From positions 248,001 to 312,000 of the forward strand of contig JAEWSH010000084.1 of NCBI GenBank assembly GCA_023398375.1: a stretch of DNA of 64,000 nucleotides, given 5' to 3'. This DNA is from Bacillota bacterium (GTDB lineage Bacteria > Bacillota > Clostridia > Lachnospirales > Lachnospiraceae). The notes beneath the pieces are model-generated. The model saw nothing but the letters and a program-made list of their open reading frames with translations. It ran no database searches and had not been told where the DNA came from. The position numbers and the translations under genes were made by a program. Of the stretch, positions 17,729 to 27,322 are shown one piece after another. Numbering within the stretch: position 1 is the stretch's first letter; the number at the start of each line of letters is the position of its first letter.

Positions 17729-18776
17729 TCATGCTTCTCCGTTCCTTTCGAATAACAGGTAATGTGATACAGACATGGGTGCCTACATCTTTAAAACTAT
17801 AGATATGAATACCATATTCTTCGCCAAAGAGTAGTTTGATCCTACGACAAACGTTATTTAAAGCAATTCCGCCTCTGCCCTTTTGCGGATCTTTAATATA
17901 TCCAACAGATACATGCTCCAATTTTTTATTAATTGACTTTAGGGTCTCTTCCTCTATTCCGACTCCATCATCTCTTACATGTATGAATACTCTGTTATCT
18001 GTTCTTTCTATTTCAACTTTTATTGTGCCGCCTTCCGAACGTTTTTCTAATCCATGAAAAATAGCATTTTCCACGATTGGCTGCAGCATTAATTTCGGAC
18101 ATTGTAATTGTAGAACCTCCGTATCTTCTTCCGGAATATCAATTTGTATTTTTAACCTTTCTCCAAAACGATATTGCTGTATCGTAAAATAATTATCTAC
18201 ATTTTCAAGTTCATCCATCAGCATAACTAATGTGCTTGTTTCTGTAATCGTATACCTGAAATATGTGGAAAGTGCTTCTGTTATATCTGCAATATTATCC
18301 ATTCCGGCACACAATGCATCACCTCTGATCGCATCTAATGTATTATATAGAAAATGAGGATTTATCTGATTTTGTAACGCTAATAATTCCGCTTGCTTTG
18401 TTGATACCTGAATTGTTTTATTTCGGTCTACCAATTCATCAAATCTCAGAAAGACATTCTCGATTTTCGGAAATAAACCTGCCGATTTATCCAGGAGTTC
18501 ATTATAGATCTGCCCTTTTACAAATCGATGAAATAATGATTTGAATTCCAGGTATGGAATTAGTATCCATCTGTTAATGAGGCAGTAAATTCCTATCATT
18601 ATCAGCAGAAAAATACTCACAACTATTAGCAAAACATAAATTTCTACACTATTTGTTCGATATAATAAAATTACTATGACCAGACCAAATATTATAGTAA
18701 TGATACATAATAAAATGATTACTATAATGGCTTTATCTGCGAATGTATTCTTATTGGGCTTGATTTCTTTATCCAT
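17703..18776 (-). CDS. Sensor histidine kinase, LytS/YesM type, without large sensor domain
   Basis: 357 aa. Two transmembrane helices lie at about 14-37 and 46-66 and are joined by only about eight residues (RTNSVEIY). There is therefore no extracytoplasmic ligand domain of the kind normally seen in YesM-type kinases. A linker is followed by the His_kinase box with the phospho-acceptor in NPHFLYNTLDAI and an HATPase domain with the N-box NAIFHGLEKR and G-box DGVGIEEETL and GGIALNN. It overlaps the response regulator upstream by 8 bp and the pseudo-ATPase downstream by 26 bp. Partner of the AraC-type regulator, presumably controlling the importer/glycosidase operon. Confidence 0.9.
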   Translation of the reverse strand: MDKEIKPNKNTFADKAIIVIILLCIITIIFGLVIVILLYRTNSVEIYVLLIVVSIFLLIMIGIYCLINRWILIPYLEFKSLFHRFVKGQIYNELLDKSAGLFPKIENVFLRFDELVDRNKTIQVSTKQAELLALQNQINPHFLYNTLDAIRGDALCAGMDNIADITEALSTYFRYTITETSTLVMLMDELENVDNYFTIQQYRFGERLKIQIDIPEEDTEVLQLQCPKLMLQPIVENAIFHGLEKRSEGGTIKVEIERTDNRVFIHVRDDGVGIEEETLKSINKKLEHVSVGYIKDPQKGRGGIALNNVCRRIKLLFGEEYGIHIYSFKDVGTHVCITLPVIRKERRSMNEKGTTGY

Positions 18777-20385
18777 ATAGTTTCCTGTATTCCGACGGAT
18801 TTACGCCCGTCAGCTTCTTAAAGATTTTAGAAAAATACTTTACATCCGAGTATCCTATTTCTGTAGATATATCAGCGATCTCCATATTTGTTTGTGTCAG
18901 GTACTGTTTCGCATTTAATACTCTTACCTCGAGCAAATATTCCGTAAAGTTTTTTCCTGTCTCTTTCTTAAAAAGGGACGAAAAATACGCCGGATTAAAT
19001 CCAACTGCATTACTTACACTTTCCAGACTAATTGTTTTATTATAATTATCATGAATATATTGCTTAGCTTGCCTGATCGGAATACTATTTAATTCTTTCT
19101 TGCTTTCCAGATATTTTTCCATCTGTTCCTTGATATTTATGTTTAACCATTCAAAAATTTCCTGATAGGTAAGAAACACATTATATTTATCTTCAAAAAA
19201 TACTTGTGTTGGTAATCTGTAATTAACCATATAATTTTTAGCAGCAAAAAGTAAGGTCGCAACTAATTCCGTATAAATCCTGAAAATCAATTCTCCATCC
19301 AAGCTATCTTTCTGCCTGCTGATCGTATCCGCCACTCTAATGATCTCCGCCAGTACCCCACTGACATCCATGAGCTCAATCAGAGAAATTAAATGTTTCC
19401 TGTCTGCCGCACTAAAAATATCTTCCATTTTTATTACTGCTTTTTTACATTCTGCATATTCTATCATATAGGGTGCAGTAAATAATACTCTGTTCAAAAT
19501 TGCTGTTTTTGCCTGAAACACAGCCTCCAGGCAGTAATTAATGCTATCATGCATGTTGCTTAACCCTATTACCATATCAAACTCCCCAAATATGGCTTTC
19601 AGGTTTCCGACATCAATTCGAAGCATGTTCAACCGCTTTTTTATAGATGTTAATGATGCGTCCCCCAAATTTAACAGACAAATGATTTCTCCGTCAAATA
19701 TTGCTGTAATCATTTCCTTACACTCACACTTTACTTTTTCTTCAAGAATCGTCTGTATCTTAGATAACAAAAGTGCATAAGATTCGGAATCCATCTGCGT
19801 ATTCCTTACAAATGGTTTACTGTCAACAACCGCATAATTACCTTCTTTAAAATGACAGCTAAATTCTACATTTATTTCCTCCAGACTTTTTTGGAGGAGA
19901 AGAGGATTCGAAGAAGAAAGTACTTCAGAAATAAACTTACGATTATTCTTCTCCTCAGAAGAATGTAATTTTTCCCGTAATTCTTCTCTTTCAGATAGTT
20001 CCAAATTAATTGAGTTTTTCTTATCTATAATTTTTGTCAGCGTCTCATGCAATTCTTTCTTTTTTAATGGCTTCAGCAAGTAATTTTCAACACCATATTT
20101 TATTGCTTGTTGTGCATATTCGAACTGGCTATATCCACTGATAATTATAAAATAGACATTGGGATATAATTCTTTTGTTTTCCTGATCAATTCTATTCCA
20201 TCATAAGTAGGCATGCGTATATCGGTAATAACTATGTCCGGTCGATGCTCAATAATTGCTTCATATGCCTTCTTTCCGTCGTTAACTATAGCAGCTAATT
20301 CCATGCCCATTGACTCCCAGTCAATTAGATATTTAATAAGTTTACATACTTTTTCTTCGTCATCTGCGATTACTACTTTTATCAA
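18769..20385 (-). CDS. AraC-type response regulator (YesN family)
   Basis: 538 aa. The N-terminal receiver domain (1-120) has the acidic pocket DDEE, phospho-acceptor Asp in DIVITDIRMP and Lys in YLLKPLKK. A middle region of about 300 aa resembles the divergent cyclase-like linker of YesN proteins. The C-terminal AraC domain has two helix-turn-helix motifs: ISLESVSNAVGFNPAYFSSL, then MEIADISTEIGYSDVKYFSK. First gene of the RR-HK-pseudo-ATPase operon, which directly precedes the mgl-type importer and GH3/GH42 genes, its likely targets. Confidence 0.92.
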   Translation of the reverse strand: MIKVVIADDEEKVCKLIKYLIDWESMGMELAAIVNDGKKAYEAIIEHRPDIVITDIRMPTYDGIELIRKTKELYPNVYFIIISGYSQFEYAQQAIKYGVENYLLKPLKKKELHETLTKIIDKKNSINLELSEREELREKLHSSEEKNNRKFISEVLSSSNPLLLQKSLEEINVEFSCHFKEGNYAVVDSKPFVRNTQMDSESYALLLSKIQTILEEKVKCECKEMITAIFDGEIICLLNLGDASLTSIKKRLNMLRIDVGNLKAIFGEFDMVIGLSNMHDSINYCLEAVFQAKTAILNRVLFTAPYMIEYAECKKAVIKMEDIFSAADRKHLISLIELMDVSGVLAEIIRVADTISRQKDSLDGELIFRIYTELVATLLFAAKNYMVNYRLPTQVFFEDKYNVFLTYQEIFEWLNINIKEQMEKYLESKKELNSIPIRQAKQYIHDNYNKTISLESVSNAVGFNPAYFSSLFKKETGKNFTEYLLEVRVLNAKQYLTQTNMEIADISTEIGYSDVKYFSKIFKKLTGVNPSEYRKLYG

Positions 20386-20572
20386 TTTCTTCTCCTCTAA
20401 TCAACATTATCGTGATTGCTTATTACCCCTTTTCTAATATATTCCTTATTCTTCATGATTTTCTTGCAGATGTCAAGAAGAAGTGTAGCTAACCTTCTAA
20501 TTATAGATCGATTAACATAATTTGGTAATTGAAAGACACAGTTCGCTGTACGCTCAAATAAACCCAGAATAC

Positions 20573-20602
20573 AAAAAAACCTTGATAAATCAAGGTTTTT
20601 TT
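20573..20602. terminator. Bidirectional terminator after the tRNA pair
   Basis: An 8-bp stem AACCTTGA/TCAAGGTT with a TAAA loop, flanked by seven A on one side and seven T on the other. It can therefore work on both strands. It closes the minus-strand tRNA transcript. Confidence 0.85.
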
Positions 20603-20616
20603 GTAAAATATATTAC

Positions 20617-20703
20617 TGCCGGCGACCGGAATCGAACCGGTACGGGAGTATAAGTCCCGCAGGATTTTAAGTCCTGTGCGTCTGCCAGTTCCGCCACGCC
20701 GGC
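20617..20703 (-). tRNA. tRNA-Leu (anticodon UAA)
   Basis: An 87-nt class II tRNA. Acceptor stem GCCGGCG/CGCCGGC with discriminator A; the D-arm holds GGCGGAACTGGCAGACGC; the anticodon arm is CAGGACTTAAAATCCTG with TAA at the anticodon; a long variable arm (GCGGGACTTATACTCCCGT) and T-arm ACCGGTTCGATTCCGGT follow. CCA is not encoded, in line with the CCA-adding enzyme in this window. Confidence 0.97.
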
Positions 20704-20767
20704 ATATCATATGAATATGATAACTGGTCTTACTACTTAAAACATATAACGATTCTTCAGAATCGAA

Positions 20768-20849
20768 TGGATGGAGAAGGATTCGAACCTTCGAAGGCGG
20801 TGCCAACAGATTTACAGTCTGCCCCCTTTGGCCACTCGGGAATCCATCC
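20768..20849 (-). tRNA. tRNA-Tyr (anticodon GUA)
   Basis: An 82-nt class II tRNA with acceptor stem GGATGGA/TCCATCC and discriminator A, anticodon arm CAGACTGTAAATCTG with GTA, a long variable arm and T-arm GAAGGTTCGAATCCTTC. CCA is not encoded. Located 64 bp upstream of tRNA-Leu on the same strand, probably in one transcript. Confidence 0.97.
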
Positions 20850-20909
20850 ATTTATGCCAGATTTTAACAGTTCTAAATGTATCTTTGTTAAAGCCCTAAC
20901 AATATAAAT

Positions 20910-23051
20910 TTATATCATACTTCCAGATAAAATGCAAGATTTTTTTTGCTCTTTCTTTGTGTATTGCAGGATAACTGCTGACGTTTCAGGCAGGGTAATT
21001 GACAGCCGTCCTGAGACTACCTGATATACCCTTGGTTCAATTGAATATCCGGCAGCTGTACTTATAATAAGCTGTGTTAATATGCAATTTTTGGGCACGC
21101 CAGTTATCCATACGTTTAACATAGTTTGGTACGTGCTGTCATTATTATTCACAAGGATAATACTCTGTGCATCTTTATTAAAACGACTATATCCGATCAC
21201 ATTATAATCACTCAGTAATTCTTTTATGGAACCTGTTCTAAATTCCTGATTCAACTTATGAATTCGAATTAATTCTTTATGATAAGAAATCATTTCTTTA
21301 TCTTCATGTCCCCATGGATACGTACGTCTGTTATCCGGATCTGTAAATCCACAAACACCCGCTTCATCCCCGTAATAAATGGTCGGCGCACCCGGCCATG
21401 TCATCTGAACCAGAACAGCCTCTCGCATCACAGCTTTGTTCACTCCTGTATTCGCCGCTTCCGGTCCCAGAGTGTTGGTTCTGCCTACCTTTTTATTGGT
21501 TCTGGTCAAAAAGCGGGAATGATCGTGATTTGACAATTCATTCATGGACATCTGCAATGACGGCATAGCATAATTTGTGCTGTGATAATACATTGCATCC
21601 CAAAATGAAGCAGCATTACCAAATAAATCTTCCCGATAATCATCAGAATGCTTTTGCATGCCGGTCAAAAACCAGGTGATCGGCTCCATGAAGGCATCAT
21701 AATTCATAATTGTATCCCATTGATCTCCCTGTAACCAGGAACTTGGATCTCCATAGTGCTCTGCAAGAATAATTGCATTCGGATTTGCCTGTTTTACTGC
21801 ACGTCGGAAATCCTGCCAGAATTTATGATTCATTTCCGGACTATGCGCAAGATCTGCTGCAACATCAAGACGCCATCCATCTGCATTATACGGAGGTGAT
21901 ACCCACTTTGCTCCGATATGCAATATATATTCGTATAATCCTTTAGAGCCTTCATAATTTAATTTTGGAAGCGTATCATGTCCCCACCAGCCGTCATAAG
22001 TGCTATTATATGGCCAGGCGCCTTCGTTATAGAATACAAAGTATTTGCGATACGGACTATTAGCATCAACAAATGCTCCTTTTTCATAACCCGCTGCATT
22101 TTCATAAATACGTTCCTTGTCAAGCCACTTATTAAAAGATCCGCAGTGATTAAATACACCGTCCAGGATAACCTTCATCCCACGCTTATGAATCTCTTTT
22201 ACCACTTCTGCAAAAAACTGATTGCTTGCTTCAAGATTCTTTTTATTTGCAACACGGTTAATATACTTACTGGCAAATCGATTTTCCATCTGTCCAGGAT
22301 TCAGCAATTCGCCTTCGTCATTTACAATTTTTCCCAAATGCGGGTCAATATAATCATAATCCTGAATATCATACTTATGATTTGATGGTGAGACAAATAA
22401 TGGATTAAAATAGATGGCATCAATTCCAAGGTCCTGCAGATAATCCAGTTTATCAAGAACACCCTGAAGATCTCCGCCATAAAATTCACGTACGCCCATT
22501 GTTGCCGGATATTTATTCCAATCATCTACTTTGACAGTGTGATCACCAATGTAAGAATACTCATCCGTCAATACATCATTGGTAGTATCTCCATTATGAA
22601 AGCGGTCTGTATAGATCTGGTAAATAACTGCACCCTTTGCCCAATCCGGCGTCTGAAACCCTGGAATGATAATAAATGCATAGTGATCGTGTGGATCTCT
22701 GACCGGTCCCCGCCTATCATAAAAGCACAATATCTTACCTGCATGAATTTCAAAATGATATTTTACTTTTTCATTATCTAATTGTACTTTAATTTCATAA
22801 TAATCAAATAGTTCATCACTGGAACTTAAAGTCATTAATTGTCTGCAGCTATCAAAGATGCAATAAATACGATCTACATTATTCTTCGCTGTACGAAATC
22901 GAATCATCACCTGTGCATATGCATTTGGTTGGGATGGTGACAAAAATTCCTCGGTCATATCACTAAATAATGCTTTCTTATTGAACACCGGACGCATCTC
23001 AGTCATATATCTGTGTTGAAGATTGTCATCGAATAAATGTCTAAGTTTCAT
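20910..23051 (-). CDS. GH13 alpha-glycosidase (neopullulanase/cyclomaltodextrinase type)
   Basis: 713 aa with no signal peptide, so intracellular. The first about 110 residues form an N-terminal beta domain of the CBM34 kind. The GH13 barrel follows, with region I DGVFNHCG, nucleophile Asp in DGWRLDVAADLAH, acid/base Glu in IILAEHYGDP and the third acid in SNHDHSRF, then a C-terminal beta domain. It should cut imported maltodextrins, pullulan fragments or cyclodextrins. AGGAG precedes the ATG. It stands alone between the tRNAs and ftsH and has no linked maltose transporter, so its substrate supply is not shown here. Confidence 0.9.
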   Translation of the reverse strand: MKLRHLFDDNLQHRYMTEMRPVFNKKALFSDMTEEFLSPSQPNAYAQVMIRFRTAKNNVDRIYCIFDSCRQLMTLSSSDELFDYYEIKVQLDNEKVKYHFEIHAGKILCFYDRRGPVRDPHDHYAFIIIPGFQTPDWAKGAVIYQIYTDRFHNGDTTNDVLTDEYSYIGDHTVKVDDWNKYPATMGVREFYGGDLQGVLDKLDYLQDLGIDAIYFNPLFVSPSNHKYDIQDYDYIDPHLGKIVNDEGELLNPGQMENRFASKYINRVANKKNLEASNQFFAEVVKEIHKRGMKVILDGVFNHCGSFNKWLDKERIYENAAGYEKGAFVDANSPYRKYFVFYNEGAWPYNSTYDGWWGHDTLPKLNYEGSKGLYEYILHIGAKWVSPPYNADGWRLDVAADLAHSPEMNHKFWQDFRRAVKQANPNAIILAEHYGDPSSWLQGDQWDTIMNYDAFMEPITWFLTGMQKHSDDYREDLFGNAASFWDAMYYHSTNYAMPSLQMSMNELSNHDHSRFLTRTNKKVGRTNTLGPEAANTGVNKAVMREAVLVQMTWPGAPTIYYGDEAGVCGFTDPDNRRTYPWGHEDKEMISYHKELIRIHKLNQEFRTGSIKELLSDYNVIGYSRFNKDAQSIILVNNNDSTYQTMLNVWITGVPKNCILTQLIISTAAGYSIEPRVYQVVSGRLSITLPETSAVILQYTKKEQKKSCILSGSMI

Positions 23052-23414
23052 ACTTATTACACTCCTCTTTGCCTTAATAAAGATACCAATTGCCTTATAT
23101 CTTTATAAGGGCTTTCTAGGCATATCTTATAATATATAATATGCTTATTCAAGTGTTTCCGCACATTTTATTCCATACATCTCATCTGATTATAAACATT
23201 ATTAGTCTGTTTTTTGGTAGTAAAAAGGACAGCATCACGAACGCTGTCCTTTTTAGAGAAGGTATTTCTTCTTATGGGGTATAGCAAAAAACTATATAAC
23301 GTATTGGGGGGGGTTACAAGAAGTATTATAGCAAACACCCCTATTAACGTCTAGACTCAGTATTCACAAATATTACAAAAACATTATGTCGATTTTAGTA
23401 AAAATGCACAAATT
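23052..23414. other. Intergenic region between GH13 and ftsH
   Basis: 363 bp without a gene. It holds the terminator at 23222-23254, an isolated run of eight G at 23306-23313, and AT-rich sequence before the GH13 start where its promoter should be. Nothing else is recognised. Confidence 0.5.
23222..23254. terminator. Bidirectional terminator downstream of ftsH
   Basis: A perfect 12-bp stem AAAAAGGACAGC/GCTGTCCTTTTT with a 9-base loop, ending in T-runs on both strands. It lies about 160 bp after the ftsH stop. Confidence 0.85.
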
Positions 23415-25271
23415 CTATTGTGGAGAAACAACTGCTTCTTCCTCATTCTCCGGCTGTGGATAATACTCTTCAAAAAGTCCTTCAAATTCGGATCTTGTGA
23501 TTTTTTCTTTTTCCAGTAAAAGTTTGGCACATTTATGGAGTACTACTTCATTGTCCATAATAATTGCTTTTGCTTTTGCATAACAGTCATCAATCAAGAC
23601 TTTTACTTCTTTATCAATTTCACCTGCAATAGATTCACTATGGCTTCTGGTATGTGCCAGATCTCGGCCGATAAATACTTCATCATCGTCATCATCGTAG
23701 TTGATCACACCAATATTATCAGACATTCCAAACCTTGTAACCATCTTTCTTGCAACTTTAGTTGCCTTCTTTATGTCACTGGAAGCACCTGTTGTTATGT
23801 CATCAAAAATAATCTCTTCTGCAATACGACCGCCCAGAGATACCATGATCTCCTGCAGCATACGTCCCTTCGTATTAAACATCTCATCACGTTCCGGAAG
23901 AGGCATTGTATAACCTGCCGCTCCAAGTCCCGTTGGAATAATGGATACCGTATACACCGGTCCTACTTCCGGGAGTACATGGAATAGGATGGCATGACCG
24001 GCTTCATGATAAGCAGTAATCTTCTTCTCTTTATCTGATATGATCCTGCTTTTCTTTTCAGAACCGATACCGACTTTTATAAATGCGTATTTGATATCTT
24101 CCTGAATGATAAATGCTCTGTTTACTTTTGCTGCATTGATTGCTGCCTCATTCAAAAGATTTTCCAGATCTGCTCCGGTAAACCCTGCTGTCGTCTGTGC
24201 AACCTGCTTTAAGTCAACATCTTCTGCCAATGGTTTGTTTTTTGCATGTACTTTCAGGATTTCTTCTCTGCCGCCAACATCAGGCGAACCAACACTGATT
24301 TTTCTATCAAATCTCCCTGGTCTCAAGATTGCAGGATCCAGAATATCTACCCTGTTTGTTGCAGCCATGACAATAATTCCTTCATTTACACCAAATCCAT
24401 CCATTTCTACCAATAATTGGTTCAATGTCTGTTCTCTTTCATCATGGCCGCCGCCCATTCCGGTACCTCTTCTTCTGGCAACAGCATCAATCTCATCTAT
24501 AAATACAATACATGGTGCGTTCTTCTTTGCTTCTGAAAACAAATCACGAACTCTGGATGCACCGACTCCGACAAACATTTCTACGAAGTCAGATCCGGAT
24601 ATACTAAAAAACGGTACTTTCGCTTCTCCGGCAATTGCTTTGGCAAGCAATGTCTTACCGGTACCTGGTGCACCTTCCAGTAAAACACCTTTGGGAATTC
24701 TTGCCCCAACTTTAGTGAATTTGGACGGTTCTCTTAAAAATTCAATTATTTCTTCCAATTCTTCCTTTTCTTCTTTTAATCCAGCGACCTCTTTTAAGGT
24801 GACTTTGTTATCTCCAACGGATAACTTTGCACGGCTCTTTCCAAAATTCATCATCTTGCCGCTGCTGCCTCCAGCGTTATTTGCATTCATCATGACAAAA
24901 AAGAACACCGCCACAATAAGAACTACTATCACAGGAAGAATAGATGTTAAGAACCAATTCTCCTGCGGAACATCTTTCATAACCGGATCCAGCCCCTTAT
25001 CCATTAATTGTTGCTGAATCTTTGTTACATCTGCTACATAAAGAACCTTTTTATCCCCGCTCGTAAGGGTTATCTCAATAGCACCTGTCGGAGTCTCTTT
25101 GTTAGGGCGAATCGTAGCATCTGTTATCTCATTATCTTCTAGTTGCTGAACAAATTCCTTGTATGTGTAATCATCATCTTTTCCTTTTAAGGAACTAACC
25201 CAAATTGTAAGAAGAAGCAATACCAAAATAACAACAAAGTAAATATTCAGTCCTTTACCACCTTTGTTCAA
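23415..25271 (-). CDS. ftsH: ATP-dependent zinc metalloprotease FtsH
   Basis: Membrane-anchored AAA+ protease for membrane and regulatory protein turnover (618 aa). Two N-terminal transmembrane helices (about 9-25 and 107-127) flank a small external domain. The AAA module has Walker A GAPGTGKT, Walker B CIVFIDEIDA and the SRH ATNRVDILDPAILRPGRFDR. The peptidase domain has the zinc motif HEAGH. The start appears to be TTG, with AAAGGAGG 6 bases before it; no ATG competes. Last gene of the conserved tilS-hpt-ftsH cluster, 12 bp after hpt. Confidence 0.97.
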   Translation of the reverse strand: MNKGGKGLNIYFVVILVLLLLTIWVSSLKGKDDDYTYKEFVQQLEDNEITDATIRPNKETPTGAIEITLTSGDKKVLYVADVTKIQQQLMDKGLDPVMKDVPQENWFLTSILPVIVVLIVAVFFFVMMNANNAGGSSGKMMNFGKSRAKLSVGDNKVTLKEVAGLKEEKEELEEIIEFLREPSKFTKVGARIPKGVLLEGAPGTGKTLLAKAIAGEAKVPFFSISGSDFVEMFVGVGASRVRDLFSEAKKNAPCIVFIDEIDAVARRRGTGMGGGHDEREQTLNQLLVEMDGFGVNEGIIVMAATNRVDILDPAILRPGRFDRKISVGSPDVGGREEILKVHAKNKPLAEDVDLKQVAQTTAGFTGADLENLLNEAAINAAKVNRAFIIQEDIKYAFIKVGIGSEKKSRIISDKEKKITAYHEAGHAILFHVLPEVGPVYTVSIIPTGLGAAGYTMPLPERDEMFNTKGRMLQEIMVSLGGRIAEEIIFDDITTGASSDIKKATKVARKMVTRFGMSDNIGVINYDDDDDEVFIGRDLAHTRSHSESIAGEIDKEVKVLIDDCYAKAKAIIMDNEVVLHKCAKLLLEKEKITRSEFEGLFEEYYPQPENEEEAVVSPQ

Positions 25272-25283
25272 ATCATGCCTCCT

Positions 25284-25808
25284 TTAATCGAACTCAACTA
25301 CACCAATATATGGCAAGTTTCTGTATCTTTGGTCATAATCAAGCCCATATCCCACAACAAATTCATCTGGAATCTCAAATCCAGTATAATCTACACGCAC
25401 ATCAACCACTCTTCTGTCCGGTTTATCTAACAACGTGCACAGTCTAAGACTATTTGGTTCTCTTTTTTTCAACATTTCAAGAAGATAGCTCAAGGTCCTT
25501 CCTGAATCCACGATATCTTCGATCACAATAACTTCTTTATCCTTCAATGGTTCATCCAGATCTTTTACAATCTTAACGATACCGCTTGATTGTGTACCTC
25601 CTCCATAACTGGATACTGACATAAAATCAAGAGATACCGGGATCGTGATTCTCTTTGCCAATTCACACAAGAAGAAGCTTCCACCTTTTAAAACACATAC
25701 AAGATGTACTTGCTTTCCCGCATAATCTTTGCTGATCTGATCACCAATTTCCTGGATTTTAGCATCTACCTCTTCTTCTGTCAGCATTACTCTAACGTGC
25801 TCTTTCAT
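25284..25808 (-). CDS. hpt: Hypoxanthine phosphoribosyltransferase
   Basis: Salvages hypoxanthine (and guanine) with PRPP to the nucleotide. 174 aa with the type I PRTase PRPP-binding loop VIVIEDIVDSGRTLSYL, an N-terminal KGG segment (CVLKGGSFFLCELAKRI) and the C-terminal purine-contact region FVVGYGLDYDQRYRNLPY. The start codon overlaps the end of tilS by 17 bp, and GGAGG precedes it. The tilS-hpt-ftsH order is classic for Firmicutes. Confidence 0.97.
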   Translation of the reverse strand: MKEHVRVMLTEEEVDAKIQEIGDQISKDYAGKQVHLVCVLKGGSFFLCELAKRITIPVSLDFMSVSSYGGGTQSSGIVKIVKDLDEPLKDKEVIVIEDIVDSGRTLSYLLEMLKKREPNSLRLCTLLDKPDRRVVDVRVDYTGFEIPDEFVVGYGLDYDQRYRNLPYIGVVEFD

Positions 25809-27201
25809 AACTGTTTCCTCCTACGATATGTACCGCCAGAATATTCTTTGTATTCTGATCTACTTTATAATGCTGGCTGATACGATATCCTATCAGCCAT
25901 ATTATATGATTGTCTACCGCAAGTGTAAATAGCTCATCTCTTTTCTCTTGTGGTATCTTCTCATGAATCATATACTCTTTTAAAGTTTTTCTATTACCGT
26001 TCTGATTAATTACAAAATAATCCCCTGTATGTCGATGACGCAACAACATGGATTCTCCTATTTTATCATAATCAAACCATTTCGTATATGTTTTTTCCGG
26101 AATTACTTCACTTTTTTGATAGGGAAAAACTTTTGTTTCAATCCTTCCCATTCCAGGAATTGCAAGGGTCTGGCCTGCCTTTATTTCATAAGCTTCCATA
26201 CAATTCCTTTGGGGGTTTTTGTGATTTGTTCTGACACAAGATAATACAATATTTTCATAACCGGTTCTTGCTATCATATGATATGGAAGATTTATTTTTT
26301 TATTCACTGACATATCAAATAAATCCAATACTTGCTGTACATGCCTGGAAGTAATATCTTTACGGCTTCCAGCTGCTCTATGCATACAATCCATAATAAG
26401 ACATTTCTGTAATATACGGTCTAACTGCTGAAATCCAGAGCGTTCTATTCTCAATTCACCCTGCTCTTCCTGCACCAGATCGTCATATGACATTTTTGTC
26501 AGCTTTTGAAGCAACGCTTCCGCTTCTTCCAGCGTTTCTGCCGTATCGTTAATATGTGCTATTACATTTTCACAAATTTGTTCTTCCGCATAAGGAAGAA
26601 TATGATTACGAATACGATTCCGTGTATAGATATCTTCTGCATTGGTTCTGTCTACGCAATAGAGAATCTTACGTTTCGCAAGATATGTTTCTATTTCAGA
26701 GCGTTCTACACACAGCAGTGGACGAATAATCTGCTCTCTGACCGGTGCAATCCCATTCATCCCCTTAATGCTGCTTCCCCTGAAAAGATGGAACAGTACC
26801 GTCTCTGCTCTGTCATTCTTGTTATGTGCCACGGCTATCTTACTGGCATTTTGTTCTATTAAGATTCTTTCAAATGCATCATAACGCACTTTTCTGCCTG
26901 CTTCTTCGGAAGAAAGATGCTCTTTTTTAGAGATTGCTTCTACATCTTCTTCTATCAGATAATAAGGAACTTTATAGTTATCACAAAGATTTTTCACATA
27001 TGCCGCATCCGCTCCAGCCTCTTCCCGCATCTTATGGTTCACATGCACAACATAAATTGAAAACGGAATCCACTTACGAAGTTCTTCTAGAATCAGGAGC
27101 AGACAAACCGAATCAGCTCCCCCTGATACCCCGGCAACTATGCGGTCATTTGGTTCGATCATATGGTATCTATCAACAAATCTACGTACTTTTTCTATCA
27201 T
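25792..27201 (-). CDS. tilS: tRNA(Ile)-lysidine synthetase
   Basis: Converts the C34 wobble base of the CAU-anticodon tRNA-Ile to lysidine so that it reads AUA; essential. 469 aa with the PP-loop VAGVSGGADSVCLL (ATP pyrophosphatase P-loop SGGADS), HVNHKMREEAGADAAYV, HNKNDRAETVLFHLFRGS and the C-terminal TilS domain. The Shine-Dalgarno is weak and distant (GAGGA about 12 bases from the ATG). Confidence 0.96.
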   Translation of the reverse strand: MIEKVRRFVDRYHMIEPNDRIVAGVSGGADSVCLLLILEELRKWIPFSIYVVHVNHKMREEAGADAAYVKNLCDNYKVPYYLIEEDVEAISKKEHLSSEEAGRKVRYDAFERILIEQNASKIAVAHNKNDRAETVLFHLFRGSSIKGMNGIAPVREQIIRPLLCVERSEIETYLAKRKILYCVDRTNAEDIYTRNRIRNHILPYAEEQICENVIAHINDTAETLEEAEALLQKLTKMSYDDLVQEEQGELRIERSGFQQLDRILQKCLIMDCMHRAAGSRKDITSRHVQQVLDLFDMSVNKKINLPYHMIARTGYENIVLSCVRTNHKNPQRNCMEAYEIKAGQTLAIPGMGRIETKVFPYQKSEVIPEKTYTKWFDYDKIGESMLLRHRHTGDYFVINQNGNRKTLKEYMIHEKIPQEKRDELFTLAVDNHIIWLIGYRISQHYKVDQNTKNILAVHIVGGNSYERAR

Positions 27202-27322
27202 CTATTCTTATTTATCCTCATTTGCATCCGCAACAACTGTTGTTTCAGACCATTCTATGATATATAACATTCTTTTATACCCTTGTGTATCATTTTAAAT
27301 ATATCTAATTTTTATATAAAAA

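Noticed and set aside
20501..20851. 116-aa reading frame over the two tRNA genes
   Set aside because: The stretch is occupied by tRNA-Tyr, tRNA-Leu and their terminator, which explain it completely.
23306..23313. Run of eight G as a phase-variation switch
   Set aside because: It lies about 255 bp upstream of the GH13 start and 100 bp after ftsH, not in a reading frame or promoter spacer that I can support.
24106..25017. 303-aa plus-strand reading frame opposite ftsH
   Set aside because: It lies entirely inside ftsH on the other strand, has low-complexity composition and no family features; it is a shadow of the real gene.
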